DNA of 64,000 nt from Erwinia endophytica (GCF_009295515.1 NZ_RQVV01000030.1:1-64000), one strand, 5' to 3'. Counted from the first letter of the stretch, positions 38,291-48,437 are shown. Notes: generated by a model from the sequence alone, not told the origin. Made by a program: numbers and translations.

Positions 38291-38695
38291 ATGTTTCAAC
38301 TTATTACTGTCTATGGGGATAGGGATGTGGAACCAATATTCGGTTTTATGTTATTTGGAGCGCTGGTAATCATTGTTAGTGTTGTTGCACGTAAACGTAA
38401 TGTAGTTGGGAGCAGGTTGCTTTATTTGGTCGGGATAATTGGCGCTGGCTTTGGGCTTGTTGTGCTGATTTCTAACATCACTCAAGGTTATGGGATGATT
38501 GCTGGCTTGGTGGCTTTTATTTCGCCGGTTCTTGGTTTAATCATCGCTTTTTCGGCCCCCACCGCGGAAAAAATAACTGTTATTCATGGAGTATCAGGTG
38601 ATTACAAAAAATGTCCACTTTGTGCTGAAGCGGTTAGGAAGGAGGCAGTAAAATGCAAGTATTGCGGAAGCGATCTTCCTAATAATCCAGCATAA
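38291..38695 (+). CDS. Membrane protein with C-terminal zinc ribbon
   Basis: A 134-residue protein with three probable membrane helices (about 16-33, 42-62 and 68-88). It ends in a zinc-ribbon knuckle pair KKCPLCAEAV and VKCKYCGSDL (two CxxC). The first ATG has no ribosome binding site; an in-frame GTG at 38327 preceded by a purine-rich stretch could be the real start. Similar membrane/zinc-ribbon proteins are widespread with unknown roles. It lies between the microcin-like gene and IS debris, so it is likely acquired DNA. An immunity or stress role is speculation. Confidence 0.65.
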   Translation: MFQLITVYGDRDVEPIFGFMLFGALVIIVSVVARKRNVVGSRLLYLVGIIGAGFGLVVLISNITQGYGMIAGLVAFISPVLGLIIAFSAPTAEKITVIHGVSGDYKKCPLCAEAVRKEAVKCKYCGSDLPNNPA

Positions 38696-38712
38696 GCTGT
38701 TATAAATTGTGT

Positions 38713-39206
38713 GATCCATAGACATCGTTTCAATTTTCTCAGTTCAAGCTCAAGCTTGTAATTCTGTTCCTGTATATGCTCTTCACTGGGCGGATAGTTT
38801 GCGTGAACGGCATCAGAGTATGGCGTTTGCTCAGCAAGTTCGAAGTAGCGCGCCATCGGCGTTTGAGCGTTGTGAGCGCTATGAGGACCTTTCCAGTGAT
38901 AGTCATGCTGCCATTCTGCCCGTCGTTCCAGTAACCGTTTGTTGTTATATCCGTCCACCCACGTCAGCGTGGCAAGCTCCACCGCTGACCGATTTTTCCA
39001 GCTCTTACGGTGTATCACCTCCGCTTTCAGAAGGTTGTCACACCGTTCCCGCGGGCTGCGTTTCGCCGGATGCCGGCGATGCTGCGGATAGCGGTAATAT
39101 GTCGACGGGACGACAGCCAGCTCATGGCATACCGGTCCGACCCCGTGTTCATCGCGGAGCGTGTCCACCTGGGGCGTTCAGTCTCCAGGATTTCCGGGGC
39201 GGTTCA
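38713..39206 (-). pseudogene. Chimeric remnant of two insertion sequences
   Basis: On the minus strand, a 26-base IS3-type end (39206 to 39181, starting TGAACCGCCCCGG) is followed by three joined pieces. They are the start of an IS3 OrfB (HGVGPVCHELAVVPSTYYRY, 39168-39034), its C-terminal part (LLKAEVIHRKSWKNRSAVEL, 39033-38925), and then the C-terminus of what looks like a different, IS481-like transposase (TPMARYFELAEQTPYSDAV to LRKLKRC, 38922-38715). The catalytic DDE core is deleted. The open frame runs on past the natural end into the neighbouring gene, so it is not functional. Confidence 0.75.
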
Positions 39207-39250
39207 GTTTTTACCGTTCGAAATGATGCGATAACTCATTGATGGATATG

Positions 39251-39367
39251 TATTGTTGTGGTGTCATTCGTGGTGTTTTGTTGTGTATAAATTGCACTGC
39301 AATGTGTCGTAAGTAATTGAAAATAATAATTTTGACCGCTTTTATTAATACTGACATAATTACAGTG
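39251..39367 (+). repeat. Direct repeat, right copy
   Basis: Partner of 37798-37914. It lies 26 bases before the yoaA start and probably includes the native yoaA promoter. The left copy is then a duplicate at the other side of the inserted segment. Confidence 0.85.
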
Positions 39368-39392
39368 TTTTTTACTCCGGTAGTGAGGATGT

Positions 39393-41297
39393 GTGGCAGA
39401 CGATTTTGCAGCAGATGGCGCGTTGGCGCGGGCAATTCCCGGGTTTAAACCGCGAGAAGCCCAGCGGCAGATGGCCGAGGCGGTCAGTCAGGCAATCGCC
39501 GACAGATGTGAACTGGTCGTAGAAGCCGGAACGGGTACGGGTAAAACCTTTGCTTATCTGGTTCCGGCGCTGCGTTCAGGCAAAAAAGTGATGGTCTCTA
39601 CGGGGTCCAAAGCGCTACAGGATCAGCTGTATAGCCGCGATTTACCGACGGTAGCCCGTGCGCTGAAATTCACCGGAGTACTGGCATTGCTGAAGGGGCG
39701 TTCTAATTATCTGTGTCTTGAACGGCTTGAGCAACAATCAATGGCTGGCGGTGAACTGGTCGCCCAGGCGATGAGTGATTTGGTCCATCTGCGTAGTTGG
39801 TCAAGTGAAACCGTGGATGGCGATATCAGTACCTGTGGCGGTGTCGCGGAGGACAGCCCGGTGTGGCCGTTGGTCACCAGCACTAATGATAACTGCCTGG
39901 GCAGTGACTGTCCGCAGTATCAGGATTGTTTTGTCGTAAAAGCACGTCGTAAAGCGATGGATGCCGATGTGGTGGTGGTTAATCACCATCTGTTCCTTGC
40001 TGATATGGTGGTGAAGGAGAGCGGTTTTGCCGAGTTGATCCCTGACGCGGATGTGATGATCTTCGATGAGGCTCATCAGGTTCCGGATATCGCCAGCCAG
40101 TATTTTGGCCAGCAGCTTTCCAGCAAGCAATTGATTGACCTCGCCAAAGATATCACCATTGCCTACCGCACCGAGATCAGAGATATGCAGCAGCTGCAAA
40201 AATCGGCTGACCGCCTGGCGCAGAGCGCGCAGGATTTTCGCCTGGCGTTAGGGGATCCTGGTTTTCGCGGCAATCTGCGAGATGTGCTGAATAATCCTGC
40301 TATCCAGCGGGCAATGTTGTTGCTTGATGATGCCCTGGAGCTGTGCTACGACGTGGCGAAAATGGCGCTCGGCCGATCTGCGCTGCTGGATGCCGCTTTC
40401 GAGCGGGCGGCAGTATATCGTGGCCGACTGACGCGTCTGAAGGAGGTCACTCAGCCCGGTTTCAGCTACTGGTATGAATGCCATTCTCGTCATTTTGTTC
40501 TGGCCCTGACCCCGCTGTCGGTCTCTGAACGTTTCCGTGAAGTGATCAATGAACGTCCTGCCAGTTGGATCTTCACCTCGGCGACACTGGCGGTGAACGA
40601 GAAAATGAGCCACTTTATCGAACGACTGGGTGTCAGCAAGGCAAAAACGATGATCCTTGATAGCCCGTTTGATTTCGCCCGGCAGGCGCTACTCTGTGTG
40701 CCGCGTCATCTTCCTTCGCCCAATCAGCCGGGTAGCGCTCGCTTAATGGCACAGATGCTGTTGCCGTTGATTGAGGCCAATAATGGGCGCTGCTTTTTTC
40801 TGTGTACCTCACATCAGATGATGCGCAGCCTGGCAGAGCAATTCCGCGCGATGCTAACCCTGCCGGTATTGCTACAGGGGGAAACCAGCAAGGGCCAATT
40901 ATTGAAGCAGTTTATTGCCGCGGGTAACGCTTTACTGGTGGCAACCAGCAGTTTCTGGGAAGGGGTGGATGTCCGGGGTGACGTGCTGTCGCTGGTTATC
41001 ATCGACAAATTGCCATTCACCTCGCCGGATGATCCATTGCTGAAAGCGAGGATGGAAGACTGCAAGCTACGTGGCGGCGATCCCTTCGACGAGGTGCAGC
41101 TACCGGAGGCGGTTATCACATTAAAGCAGGGAGTGGGGCGTTTAATCCGCGATGTAGATGATCGTGGTGTATTGGTTATTTGTGATAACCGCCTGGTGAT
41201 GCGACCTTATGGCGCGGTATTTCTCAACAGCTTGCCGCCCACGCCACGGACTCGCGATATTCAACAAGCGGTCGATTTTCTTAAGTCGCCAGCATAA
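39393..41297 (+). CDS. yoaA: YoaA, DinG/XPD-family helicase
   Basis: Iron-sulfur superfamily 2 DNA helicase, 634 residues, close to E. coli YoaA (636). It acts in DNA damage tolerance, in E. coli together with HolC. Walker A is EAGTGTGKT, the Walker B box is FDEAH, and four cysteines between them ([20 protein letters not shown]) form the 4Fe-4S site. The last helicase motif is QGVGRLIRD. It begins with a GTG at 39393 after GAGG. It is followed by tsaB as in E. coli. Confidence 0.95.
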   Translation: MADDFAADGALARAIPGFKPREAQRQMAEAVSQAIADRCELVVEAGTGTGKTFAYLVPALRSGKKVMVSTGSKALQDQLYSRDLPTVARALKFTGVLALLKGRSNYLCLERLEQQSMAGGELVAQAMSDLVHLRSWSSETVDGDISTCGGVAEDSPVWPLVTSTNDNCLGSDCPQYQDCFVVKARRKAMDADVVVVNHHLFLADMVVKESGFAELIPDADVMIFDEAHQVPDIASQYFGQQLSSKQLIDLAKDITIAYRTEIRDMQQLQKSADRLAQSAQDFRLALGDPGFRGNLRDVLNNPAIQRAMLLLDDALELCYDVAKMALGRSALLDAAFERAAVYRGRLTRLKEVTQPGFSYWYECHSRHFVLALTPLSVSERFREVINERPASWIFTSATLAVNEKMSHFIERLGVSKAKTMILDSPFDFARQALLCVPRHLPSPNQPGSARLMAQMLLPLIEANNGRCFFLCTSHQMMRSLAEQFRAMLTLPVLLQGETSKGQLLKQFIAAGNALLVATSSFWEGVDVRGDVLSLVIIDKLPFTSPDDPLLKARMEDCKLRGGDPFDEVQLPEAVITLKQGVGRLIRDVDDRGVLVICDNRLVMRPYGAVFLNSLPPTPRTRDIQQAVDFLKSPA

Positions 41298-41353
41298 TTT
41301 CCCGTGCAGTCTGTGTTATGCTGCGCGCCGAATTTTTCCCGCCAGAGGTAAGT

Positions 41354-42055
41354 ATGGCCACGCGAATTTTAGCCATTGATACGGCGACAGAAGCCTGTTC
41401 TGTCGCACTGCTGAATGATGGGCAGATTACGGCTCACTTTGAGCTTTGCGCACGTGAACATACGCAGCGCATCCTGCCGCTGGTGCAGGACATTCTCCAG
41501 CAGCGGCAAATGGTCTTAACCGATCTCGATGCATTAGCCTTCGGACAAGGACCCGGGAGCTTTACCGGTGTGCGTATTGGTATTGGTATTGCTCAGGGAC
41601 TGGCTCTTGGCGCCAATCTGCCCATGGTGGGGATTTCAACACTGAAAACCATGGCGCAACAAGCCTGGCGATTAACGGGGGCAACCCGTGTGCTGGCGGC
41701 GATTGATGCGCGAATGGGGGAAGTCTATTGGGCGGAGTATCAGCGGGATGAACGGGGCATCTGGCAGGGCGAAGACACAGAAGCGGTACTGAAGCCGGAG
41801 GCCGTCCAGCAGCGTATGGAGCAACTGCATGGCGACTGGGCGCTGGTGGGAACGGGCTGGAAAGCGTATCCGCAGTTAGTGGCGTCCAGTGAGCTGGCGT
41901 TACAGGTGACGGCGGTAGAGCTCCCTTGTGCGGAAGATATGATCCCGCTGGCGGTTAACGCGTTGGCGGAGGGCAGAGCGGTCGCGGTAGAGTTCGCGGA
42001 GCCCTGTTATCTGCGTAATGAAGTGGCATGGAAAAAATTGCCGGGACGGGAGTAA
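41354..42055 (+). CDS. tsaB: TsaB, tRNA threonylcarbamoyladenosine synthesis
   Basis: Essential partner of TsaD and TsaE in making t6A at position 37 of ANN-decoding tRNAs. It has 233 residues, with the ASKHA-fold start [15 protein letters not shown] and the [11 protein letters not shown] loop. The start at 41354 has AGAGG upstream and matches the E. coli N-terminus; the longer frame to 41318 is not supported. It lies 56 bases after yoaA. Confidence 0.94.
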   Translation: MATRILAIDTATEACSVALLNDGQITAHFELCAREHTQRILPLVQDILQQRQMVLTDLDALAFGQGPGSFTGVRIGIGIAQGLALGANLPMVGISTLKTMAQQAWRLTGATRVLAAIDARMGEVYWAEYQRDERGIWQGEDTEAVLKPEAVQQRMEQLHGDWALVGTGWKAYPQLVASSELALQVTAVELPCAEDMIPLAVNALAEGRAVAVEFAEPCYLRNEVAWKKLPGRE

Positions 42056-42112
42056 CCGGGGATACTACTTGTTGGTAGTGGAGTCCAGGCTGGCAGGACC
42101 AGGGAGAGTTTT

Positions 42113-42712
42113 ATGTGTAAACGTATTTTGTTGCAGTTAGGATGTTTCGTGTTGAGCGCGGTTTTGCTTACCGGCTGCGCCAGCGTGCCGGAGTCCGTAC
42201 GGGGTACATCGCCAACGCCACAGCAAGATTTGGTACGGGTATTAAACGCGCCTCAGCTTTATGTCGGTCAGGAGTCTCGCTTTGGCGGCAAGGTATTGAA
42301 AGTTATTAATAAAAATGGCATGACCCGACTGGAGATTGCCGCCATGCGTCTTGATGATAGCGCCCGGCCGATACTGGGAAGTTCATCGATTGGTCGTATT
42401 TATGCCGATATCCACGGTTTTGTCGATCCCATCGATTTCAATAATCAAATGGTGACGGTGGTCGGACCGATCACTGGCAGTGAAAAAGGTACCATCGGGC
42501 AGGCTAGTTATAATTTTATCACCGTCAATGTCACCGGTTATCAGCGTTGGCATGTCACTCAACAAATTGTGATGCCTCCACAGCCCGCGGGACCATGGAT
42601 ATGGTATGGGCCCCCTCCGGGGCGTCATCGCGGTGGCTACTGGGGACCCCCTCCGGGTTATGGTTTTTATCAATATGGTCCGGCCCAGGTTCAGACTATC
42701 CTGACTGAATAA
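42113..42712 (+). CDS. yeaY: Slp-family outer membrane lipoprotein (YeaY)
   Basis: A lipoprotein of 199 residues with lipobox LTGC (C22). The Slp domain follows ([19 protein letters not shown] and later [11 protein letters not shown]). The C-terminus is proline/glycine/tyrosine-rich ([19 protein letters not shown]). In E. coli yeaY sits at the same place between tsaB and fadD and is sigma-E regulated. GGGAGAG precedes the ATG, and a strong terminator follows. Confidence 0.92.
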   Translation: MCKRILLQLGCFVLSAVLLTGCASVPESVRGTSPTPQQDLVRVLNAPQLYVGQESRFGGKVLKVINKNGMTRLEIAAMRLDDSARPILGSSSIGRIYADIHGFVDPIDFNNQMVTVVGPITGSEKGTIGQASYNFITVNVTGYQRWHVTQQIVMPPQPAGPWIWYGPPPGRHRGGYWGPPPGYGFYQYGPAQVQTILTE

Positions 42713-42737
42713 CCGCTTTTATTCTTTTTTCCTTCTG

Positions 42738-42780
42738 ACGACCCGGTGACTGGACTACAGTTTCCGGGTCGTTTTTTATT
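42738..42780 (+). terminator. Terminator after yeaY
   Basis: ACGACCCGG (42738-42746) pairs perfectly with CCGGGTCGT (42764-42772), followed by TTTTTATT. The loop contains a small inner ACTG/CAGT stem. Confidence 0.9.
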
Positions 42781-42844
42781 GGTTGACCCTGGATGAGGTA
42801 AATTTAGTGATGGGCTTCGCAACCCCGAAATAGAGAAATGAGCT

Positions 42845-42861
42845 AACTGGTACGCCGAGTT
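42845..42861 (+). promoter_or_regulatory. FadR-like operator upstream of fadD
   Basis: AACTGGTACGCCGAGTT keeps the AACTGGT half and the spacing of E. coli FadR sites (AACTGGTC-GACC-GTT type) but has a weaker right half. It lies 70 bases before fadD, in the region where FadR represses fadD in E. coli. fadR itself is at 51339. Confidence 0.45.
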
Positions 42862-42930
42862 AAAATAATGTTAAGTGATGTGCTGGTACAAGATCTCGAT
42901 GATAACAAATGATAATTCCGAGGAGTTTCC

Positions 42931-44631
42931 TTGAATAAGGTTTGGTTAAACCGCTACCCGGCTGACGTACCGGCAGAAATCAGTGCCGACCGTTACACGT
43001 CCCTTATCGATCTGTTCGAGCAGGCAGTGAGACGTTACGCCGACCAGACGGCTTTTATCAATATGGGGCAGACGATAACTTTTCGCGATCTGGACGCGCG
43101 CAGTCGTGCCTTCGCCGCTTATCTGCAAGAAGGGTTGGGGCTAAAAAAAGGCGACCGGGTCGCACTGATGATGCCTAACCTGCTGCAATACCCAATATCG
43201 CTGTTTGGCATCCTGCGGGCGGGCATGATCGTAGTGAATGTTAACCCGCTTTATACGCCGCGCGAGCTGGAATATCAGTTGAACGATAGCGGCGCTCGCG
43301 CGATTGTCATCGTATCGAATTTTGCCCATACCCTGGAAAAAGTCGTCGAAAAAACCCAGGTCAAACACGTTATCCTGACTCGTCTGGGCGATCAGCTCTC
43401 TCCAGTAAAAGCGTCACTGGTCAATTTTGTGGTGAAATACATCAAGCGACTGGTGCCCACATATCATCTACCGCATGCCATCTCTTTTCGTCACGCGTTG
43501 GATAAGGGGGCGAGCATGCAGTATGTGCGTCCGAAGACGGTGAATGATGATCTGGCCTTCCTGCAATATACCGGCGGCACAACAGGGGTGTCGAAAGGTG
43601 CGATGCTGACGCACCGTAATATGCAGGCTAATCTGGAACAAACCCGGGCGACTTATGGTTCTTTGCTGAAGGAGGGGAAAGAGACGGTAGTCACCGCGTT
43701 GCCGCTGTACCACATTTTTGCGTTAACGGTGAACTGTCTGCTGTTTATCGACCTGGGCGGGGCAAATCTGTTAATCACCAATCCCCGCGATATCCCGGGA
43801 TTAGTGAAGTCGTTGTCAAAGATCCGTTTTACGGCAATTACCGGGGTCAATACGCTGTTTAATGCGTTAGTGAATGATAAAGGTTTCCAGCAACTGGATT
43901 TTTCCAGTCTCAGCCTGTCGGCCGGTGGGGGTATGGCGGTGCAGCAAGCCGTTGCCGAACGCTGGGAAAAGCTGACAGGCCACTATCTGTTGGAAGGTTA
44001 CGGCCTGACAGAATGTTCGCCGTTAGTCTCAGTCAATCCTCATGATATCCGTTATCACAGCGGCAGCATCGGTCTGCCTGTGCCGTCTACGGAAATCAAG
44101 CTGGTCAACGAACAGGGCGATGAAGTGGCAGAGGGCGAACCCGGTGAACTGTGTATTAAGGGGCCGCAGGTGATGCTGGGTTACTGGCAACGCCCTGATG
44201 CTACGGATGAAGTGCTGAAAAATGGATGGCTTCACAGCGGTGATATTGTTACCGTTGATCATCAGGGTTTCATTCGTCTTGTTGACCGCAAAAAAGATAT
44301 GATCCTGGTCTCCGGATTTAATGTTTATCCGAACGAGATTGAAGAGGTGTTGATGCAGCACCCGAAAGTGCGTGAAGCTGCCGCTATTGGAGTACCGGGC
44401 GAGGTGTCGGGAGAGACAGTGAAGGTCTGTGTTGTAACAAAAGATGATTCACTGACCCGGGAAGAGCTGATTGCCCATTGTAAGAAATACCTGACAGGGT
44501 ATAAGGTTCCTAAAATTGTTGAATTTCGGGATAGCTTGCCAAAAAGTAATGTTGGTAAAATTCTGCGGCGTGAACTGCGGGATGAGGTGATCAAGGCGGC
44601 TAAATCCAACGGAACATCTTCCTGTTGCTAA
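42931..44631 (+). CDS. fadD: FadD, long-chain acyl-CoA synthetase
   Basis: Activates incoming long-chain fatty acids to acyl-CoA at the inner membrane. It has 566 residues. The AMP-binding signature [14 protein letters not shown], the GYGLTE motif and the FACS motif ([10 protein letters not shown] through VDRKK) are present. Translation starts at a TTG (42931) preceded by GAGGAG, and E. coli fadD also uses TTG. A FadR-like site lies upstream. Confidence 0.95.
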   Translation: MNKVWLNRYPADVPAEISADRYTSLIDLFEQAVRRYADQTAFINMGQTITFRDLDARSRAFAAYLQEGLGLKKGDRVALMMPNLLQYPISLFGILRAGMIVVNVNPLYTPRELEYQLNDSGARAIVIVSNFAHTLEKVVEKTQVKHVILTRLGDQLSPVKASLVNFVVKYIKRLVPTYHLPHAISFRHALDKGASMQYVRPKTVNDDLAFLQYTGGTTGVSKGAMLTHRNMQANLEQTRATYGSLLKEGKETVVTALPLYHIFALTVNCLLFIDLGGANLLITNPRDIPGLVKSLSKIRFTAITGVNTLFNALVNDKGFQQLDFSSLSLSAGGGMAVQQAVAERWEKLTGHYLLEGYGLTECSPLVSVNPHDIRYHSGSIGLPVPSTEIKLVNEQGDEVAEGEPGELCIKGPQVMLGYWQRPDATDEVLKNGWLHSGDIVTVDHQGFIRLVDRKKDMILVSGFNVYPNEIEEVLMQHPKVREAAAIGVPGEVSGETVKVCVVTKDDSLTREELIAHCKKYLTGYKVPKIVEFRDSLPKSNVGKILRRELRDEVIKAAKSNGTSSCC

Positions 44632-44676
44632 TGATGTAAGATAGTACTGGTCACTTTTAGGCTTTGTCGCAGTCTG

Positions 44677-44700
44677 ACGCCGGTTATGCCGGCGTTTTTA
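44677..44700 (+). terminator. Terminator after fadD
   Basis: ACGCCGG (44677-44683) pairs with CCGGCGT (44689-44695) across a five-base loop, followed by TTTTA. Confidence 0.88.
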
Positions 44701-44833
44701 TTGCCAACGAAAAACGGCGTCCTGTGCGACAGTTTTTGGCTTTTGGCCTGATTGTTTTGGTTTTAAAAATGACAAACCAGGCAAAGAATTATTTTTTAAG
44801 GCTGTTAGTCCGCCCCACAGGGGATAATCAAAG

Positions 44834-44859
44834 CCGCCTTCTGTGAAGGCGGGATTTTT
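44834..44859 (+). promoter_or_regulatory. Leader hairpin plus U-run of rnd
   Basis: CCGCCTTC pairs perfectly with GAAGGCGG across three bases, followed by GATTTTTA, 46-71 bases before the rnd TTG start. In E. coli the rnd leader has a hairpin followed by a U-run needed for translation, so this is probably the same element. It could instead act as a terminator. Confidence 0.5.
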
Positions 44860-44904
44860 ACTGAATCACACTGAGGCGCGAGACGTCGCAGCGAGAGGAC
44901 CATT

Positions 44905-46023
44905 TTGAATTACACCATAATAACCACCAACGAGGCGCTGGCTGTATGTTGTCAGGCTGCCCGTCAGGTACCCGCAGTGGCGCTGGATACCGAATTTGTC
45001 CGTACCCGGACGTACTACCCTGGTCTTGGTCTGATCCAGCTTTATGATGGTGAGAATATCTCGCTGATTGATCCCTTGACCATCACCGAATGGCGTCCGT
45101 TTTGCGACTTGCTGAATGATAGCCACGTCATCAAATTCTTGCATGCCGGCAGTGAAGACCTCGAAGTGTTCCTGCATGAATACGGGATGCTGCCGACGCC
45201 GATGATCGACACGCAGATCCTTGCCGCTTTCACCGGGCGTCCGCTTTCCTGTGGGTTTGCGACATTGGTTGAATCATTCACTGGGATTCTATTGGATAAA
45301 AGCGAATCGCGTACCGACTGGCTGGCGCGCCCGCTGACTGAAAAACAGTGCCAGTATGCAGCGGCGGATGTTTACTACCTGTTGCCGATTGCCCACAAAC
45401 TGATGGCTGAGGCCGCGTCTTCCGACAAGATTGACGCCGCCCTGAACGAATGCGAATTGTTGTGTCAGCGTCGGCAAATCGTGGTGGATCCGCAAGAAGC
45501 CTGGCGCGATATTACCAATGCCTGGCAACTGCGTCCGCGTCAATTGGCGGCACTGCGTCTGCTGGCAGCCTGGCGCCTTGAGCTGGCTCGTGAAAAGAAT
45601 ATGGCGGTTAACTTCGTGATCCGTGAGGAAAACTTGTGGAAAGTGGCGCGCTTTTTGCCGAGTTCGCTAAGTGAGCTGGGTAACCTTGGGCTGGCAGGAC
45701 AGGAAATCCGCGTCCATGGCAAAGCATTGGTGGCGATGGTGGCCAACGCAAATATGCTGGATGAAAGCGAACTGCCGCCACCGGTAACGAATCTGGTCGA
45801 CTATCCTGGCTATAAGTCAATGTTCAAAGCATTGAAAGCATTAATGGCGGAGGTTGCAGAGAAAAATGGCATTAGCCAGGAGTTACTGGCCTCACGTCGG
45901 CAGATTAACCAGTTGCTTAACTGGCACTGGCGATTGAAACCGAGCGACAGAACACCGGAACTGTTGGATGGATGGCGTGGCGAACTACTCAAAGAGGGGA
46001 TTACACCGCTCCTGCAAGCATGA
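44905..46023 (+). CDS. rnd: RNase D
   Basis: 3'-5' exoribonuclease that trims tRNA precursors and other stable RNA. It has 372 residues. Exo I is LDTEFVR, exo II is in KFLHAGSEDLEV, and exo III (YAAADVYYLLP) carries the tyrosine and aspartate. An HRDC domain follows at about 210-290. It starts with TTG after GAGAGGA, as in E. coli, where the UUG start lowers expression. It is convergent with minE. Confidence 0.95.
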   Translation: MNYTIITTNEALAVCCQAARQVPAVALDTEFVRTRTYYPGLGLIQLYDGENISLIDPLTITEWRPFCDLLNDSHVIKFLHAGSEDLEVFLHEYGMLPTPMIDTQILAAFTGRPLSCGFATLVESFTGILLDKSESRTDWLARPLTEKQCQYAAADVYYLLPIAHKLMAEAASSDKIDAALNECELLCQRRQIVVDPQEAWRDITNAWQLRPRQLAALRLLAAWRLELAREKNMAVNFVIREENLWKVARFLPSSLSELGNLGLAGQEIRVHGKALVAMVANANMLDESELPPPVTNLVDYPGYKSMFKALKALMAEVAEKNGISQELLASRRQINQLLNWHWRLKPSDRTPELLDGWRGELLKEGITPLLQA

Positions 46024-46081
46024 GGTGACAACGTAACGTTCCCCCGCTCATAAGCAGGGGAAAATCAGCAGAAGGTGTCGA

Positions 46082-46351
46082 TCATTTCGGCACGTCTTCC
46101 GTTTCTGGAAGTGTCACGTTCAGTTCCAGAATCGAAATGTCATCATCCTTCTGATCAAGCTTCACGCTAAGCATCTCTGGATCGATCTTCACATATTTGC
46201 AGATGACTTCCAAAATATCCTTTTTCAATTGTGGCAGATAATGGGGCTCACTATCGCCCCTCCTGCGTTCAGCCACGATAATCTGCAGCCGTTCCTTGGC
46301 GATATTGGCTGTATTCTTTTTACGGGATAAAAAGAAATCAAGTAAGGCCAT
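46082..46351 (-). CDS. minE: MinE, division-site topological regulator
   Basis: An 89-residue protein that stimulates the MinD ATPase and drives pole-to-pole oscillation of MinCD. The N-terminal amphipathic membrane-binding segment [15 protein letters not shown] and the MinD-contact helix ([12 protein letters not shown]) are intact. Third gene of minCDE; it starts three bases after minD. Confidence 0.96.
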   Translation of the reverse strand: MALLDFFLSRKKNTANIAKERLQIIVAERRRGDSEPHYLPQLKKDILEVICKYVKIDPEMLSVKLDQKDDDISILELNVTLPETEDVPK

Positions 46352-46354
46352 GGT

Positions 46355-47167
46355 TTATCCCCCAAACAGGCGTTTCAGGAAACCCTTCTTCTCTTCTTCA
46401 ATGAAGCGGAAGGGACGTTCTTCACCAAGAAGACGGTCAACGGTATCAGCATAGGCTTTGCCTGCGTCTGATTCGGTGTCCAGAATCACGGGCTCGCCCT
46501 GGTTAGAGGCCCGCAGAACTGATTGATCTTCTGGAATAACCCCAGCCAGTGGTATACGCAGGATTTCCAGCACATCTTCCATGCTGAGCATATCGCCACG
46601 ATTGACGCGACCTGGATTGTAGCGGGTCAGCAGAAGATGTTCTTTGATCGGCTCCTGACCATTTTCCGCACGGCGGGATTTGGAAGACAGGATGCCGAGG
46701 ATACGGTCAGAGTCACGTACAGAAGAGACTTCAGGATTGGTGGTGATTATCGCTTCATCCGCGAAATACAGTGCCATCAGCGCGCCGGTTTCGATACCCG
46801 CTGGAGAGTCACAGACGATAAAGTCAAAATCCATCGCGTCGAGTTCATTGAGTACCTTCTCCACGCCATCACGCGTCAGCGCATCTTTATCGCGTGTCTG
46901 TGACGCGGGCAGAATGAAAAGGCTTTCAGTCCGCTTATCTTTGATTAATGCCTGGTTCAGCGTGGCATCACCCTGAATAACGTTGACGAAGTCATATACC
47001 ACGCGGCGCTCACAGCCCATGATCAAATCGAGATTACGCAGACCGATATCGAAATCAATCACTACGGTTTTTTTACCTTTCTGGGCTAAACCGGTCGCGA
47101 TGGCCGCGCTGGACGTAGTTTTGCCAACGCCCCCTTTACCCGAAGTAACAACAATAATGCGTGCCAT
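46355..47167 (-). CDS. minD: MinD, septum-site ATPase
   Basis: Deviant Walker A ATPase, 270 residues. SGKGGVGKTT contains K11 and K16. The switch regions IDFDIGLRNLD and CDSPAGIE are present, as is the C-terminal amphipathic membrane helix (KKGFLKRLFGG). It recruits MinC to the membrane. It lies between minC and minE in one operon. Confidence 0.97.
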   Translation of the reverse strand: MARIIVVTSGKGGVGKTTSSAAIATGLAQKGKKTVVIDFDIGLRNLDLIMGCERRVVYDFVNVIQGDATLNQALIKDKRTESLFILPASQTRDKDALTRDGVEKVLNELDAMDFDFIVCDSPAGIETGALMALYFADEAIITTNPEVSSVRDSDRILGILSSKSRRAENGQEPIKEHLLLTRYNPGRVNRGDMLSMEDVLEILRIPLAGVIPEDQSVLRASNQGEPVILDTESDAGKAYADTVDRLLGEERPFRFIEEEKKGFLKRLFGG

Positions 47168-47209
47168 AAAATAATTTCCTTAAGAAAAGAAAGGGCTCGT
47201 GAGCCTGGC

Positions 47210-47902
47210 TCAGTTCAGTGTCTGTATCGTCAGGGCGCCGTCTTTCAAGCAAAGACGAGACGCTTTTCCAAAAAAGTCAGCCGGGATTTGGTCCATGATC
47301 CAGTATTCACCGGCGATAGAAACCAACTCTGCGGATAAGTTGGTGCAAAAAATCTGGCAGTCGTGGTCACCGCTGGCACCTGCCAGGGCACGGCCACGCA
47401 TCATACCGTAAATATGGATATTGCCATCGGCAATCAGTTCGGCACCGGCGCTGATACTGCTGGTTACGATCAAATCGCTGTTTTTAGCATAAATCTGCTG
47501 ACCGGAACGGACAGGCGTATCAATTACCCGCGTTTTAACCACAGGAGGGACAACCGGTTTGACGGGCTCGGCGACGTCAACGGTTTTTTTCTGTTCCTTG
47601 CCTTCTGAAAGCAGCGGCAGGCCAGCCTGACCCACGATGCGTTTCAACGCGGCATCTTTACAACCGCTGACGCCAACGATATGCAGTCCGACTGAAGCAA
47701 TGGCTTGCTGCATCTGACGCCAGTTGACCTCTCTGCTTAGAGAGGAGACGTTCAACACCACGGGGGCATTTTTCAGGAAAGCCGGGGCCTGGTTGACTTT
47801 ATCCTGTAGCGCCTGGCGAACCACATCCGGATCACTATGGTGTAAATGAACAACAGACAGAGTAAAGCTGCTGCCCTTTAACTCAATTGGCGTTTGTGAC
47901 AT
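47210..47902 (-). CDS. minC: MinC, FtsZ-ring inhibitor
   Basis: A 230-residue division inhibitor. The N-terminal FtsZ-binding domain covers about 1-105, followed by a proline/valine-rich linker ([12 protein letters not shown]). The C-terminal beta-helix binds MinD ([21 protein letters not shown]). First gene of minCDE, divergent from ycgL as in E. coli. Confidence 0.95.
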   Translation of the reverse strand: MSQTPIELKGSSFTLSVVHLHHSDPDVVRQALQDKVNQAPAFLKNAPVVLNVSSLSREVNWRQMQQAIASVGLHIVGVSGCKDAALKRIVGQAGLPLLSEGKEQKKTVDVAEPVKPVVPPVVKTRVIDTPVRSGQQIYAKNSDLIVTSSISAGAELIADGNIHIYGMMRGRALAGASGDHDCQIFCTNLSAELVSIAGEYWIMDQIPADFFGKASRLCLKDGALTIQTLN

Positions 47903-48060
47903 CTGTCGCGCTCAGTCCTGTTATTTTATATCCCCCGCTAAATTAGGCCAATCTGACGACCATTTTCTGACGATGGGACAATATTCCGAAGTTCTGCAAG
48001 CATGTTATAGTTACAGCTATATTCAGGCAAGTCACCATCCAGGTTAATTCGAGTAAAAAT

Positions 48061-48336
48061 ATGTTTTGTGCGATCTACAGAAGTCCCAAACGTGACCAGA
48101 CTTATCTCTATGTTGAAAAAAAAGACGATTTTTCACGCGTACCCGCTGACCTGTTACAGGGATTCGGTAAACCTCAGTTGGCAATGATGCTGCATCTTGA
48201 TGGCACTAAACGCCTTGCCAATGCTGACCAGGAAAAAGTGAAAGCCGCGCTTGTCGAGCAGGGCTATTATTTACAGATTCCTCCTCCGCTGGAAAGTCTG
48301 CTTAAGGGCCATCGGGAAAAAGATAAAAAGAATTAA
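48061..48336 (+). CDS. ycgL: YcgL domain protein
   Basis: A 91-residue protein of the YcgL family ([23 protein letters not shown]), divergent from minC as in E. coli. The product starts at the conserved MFC. The function is unknown. It is not joined to ycgM here: 580 bases with a minus-strand terminator and a repeat separate them, whereas they are close in E. coli. Confidence 0.9.
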   Translation: MFCAIYRSPKRDQTYLYVEKKDDFSRVPADLLQGFGKPQLAMMLHLDGTKRLANADQEKVKAALVEQGYYLQIPPPLESLLKGHREKDKKN

Positions 48337-48411
48337 TTAGGATTCATCTGTAAAATATATCTCCACTTTGGGCTTCGTCAGTTGATTTTAATTGTTATCG
48401 AGGCTCAGCGT

Positions 48412-48437
48412 AAAAAAGATGCCCGCATCAGGCGGGC
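48412..48437 (-). terminator. Minus-strand terminator of unknown transcript
   Basis: GCCCGC (48421-48426) pairs with GCGGGC (48432-48437). On the minus strand it is followed by ATCTTTTTT. No minus-strand gene lies upstream within the 480-base spacer, so a small RNA may end here. Confidence 0.65.

Noticed and set aside
46030..46070. Hairpin between rnd and minE considered as a terminator
   Set aside because: The stem has an internal mismatch and no T-run on either strand.
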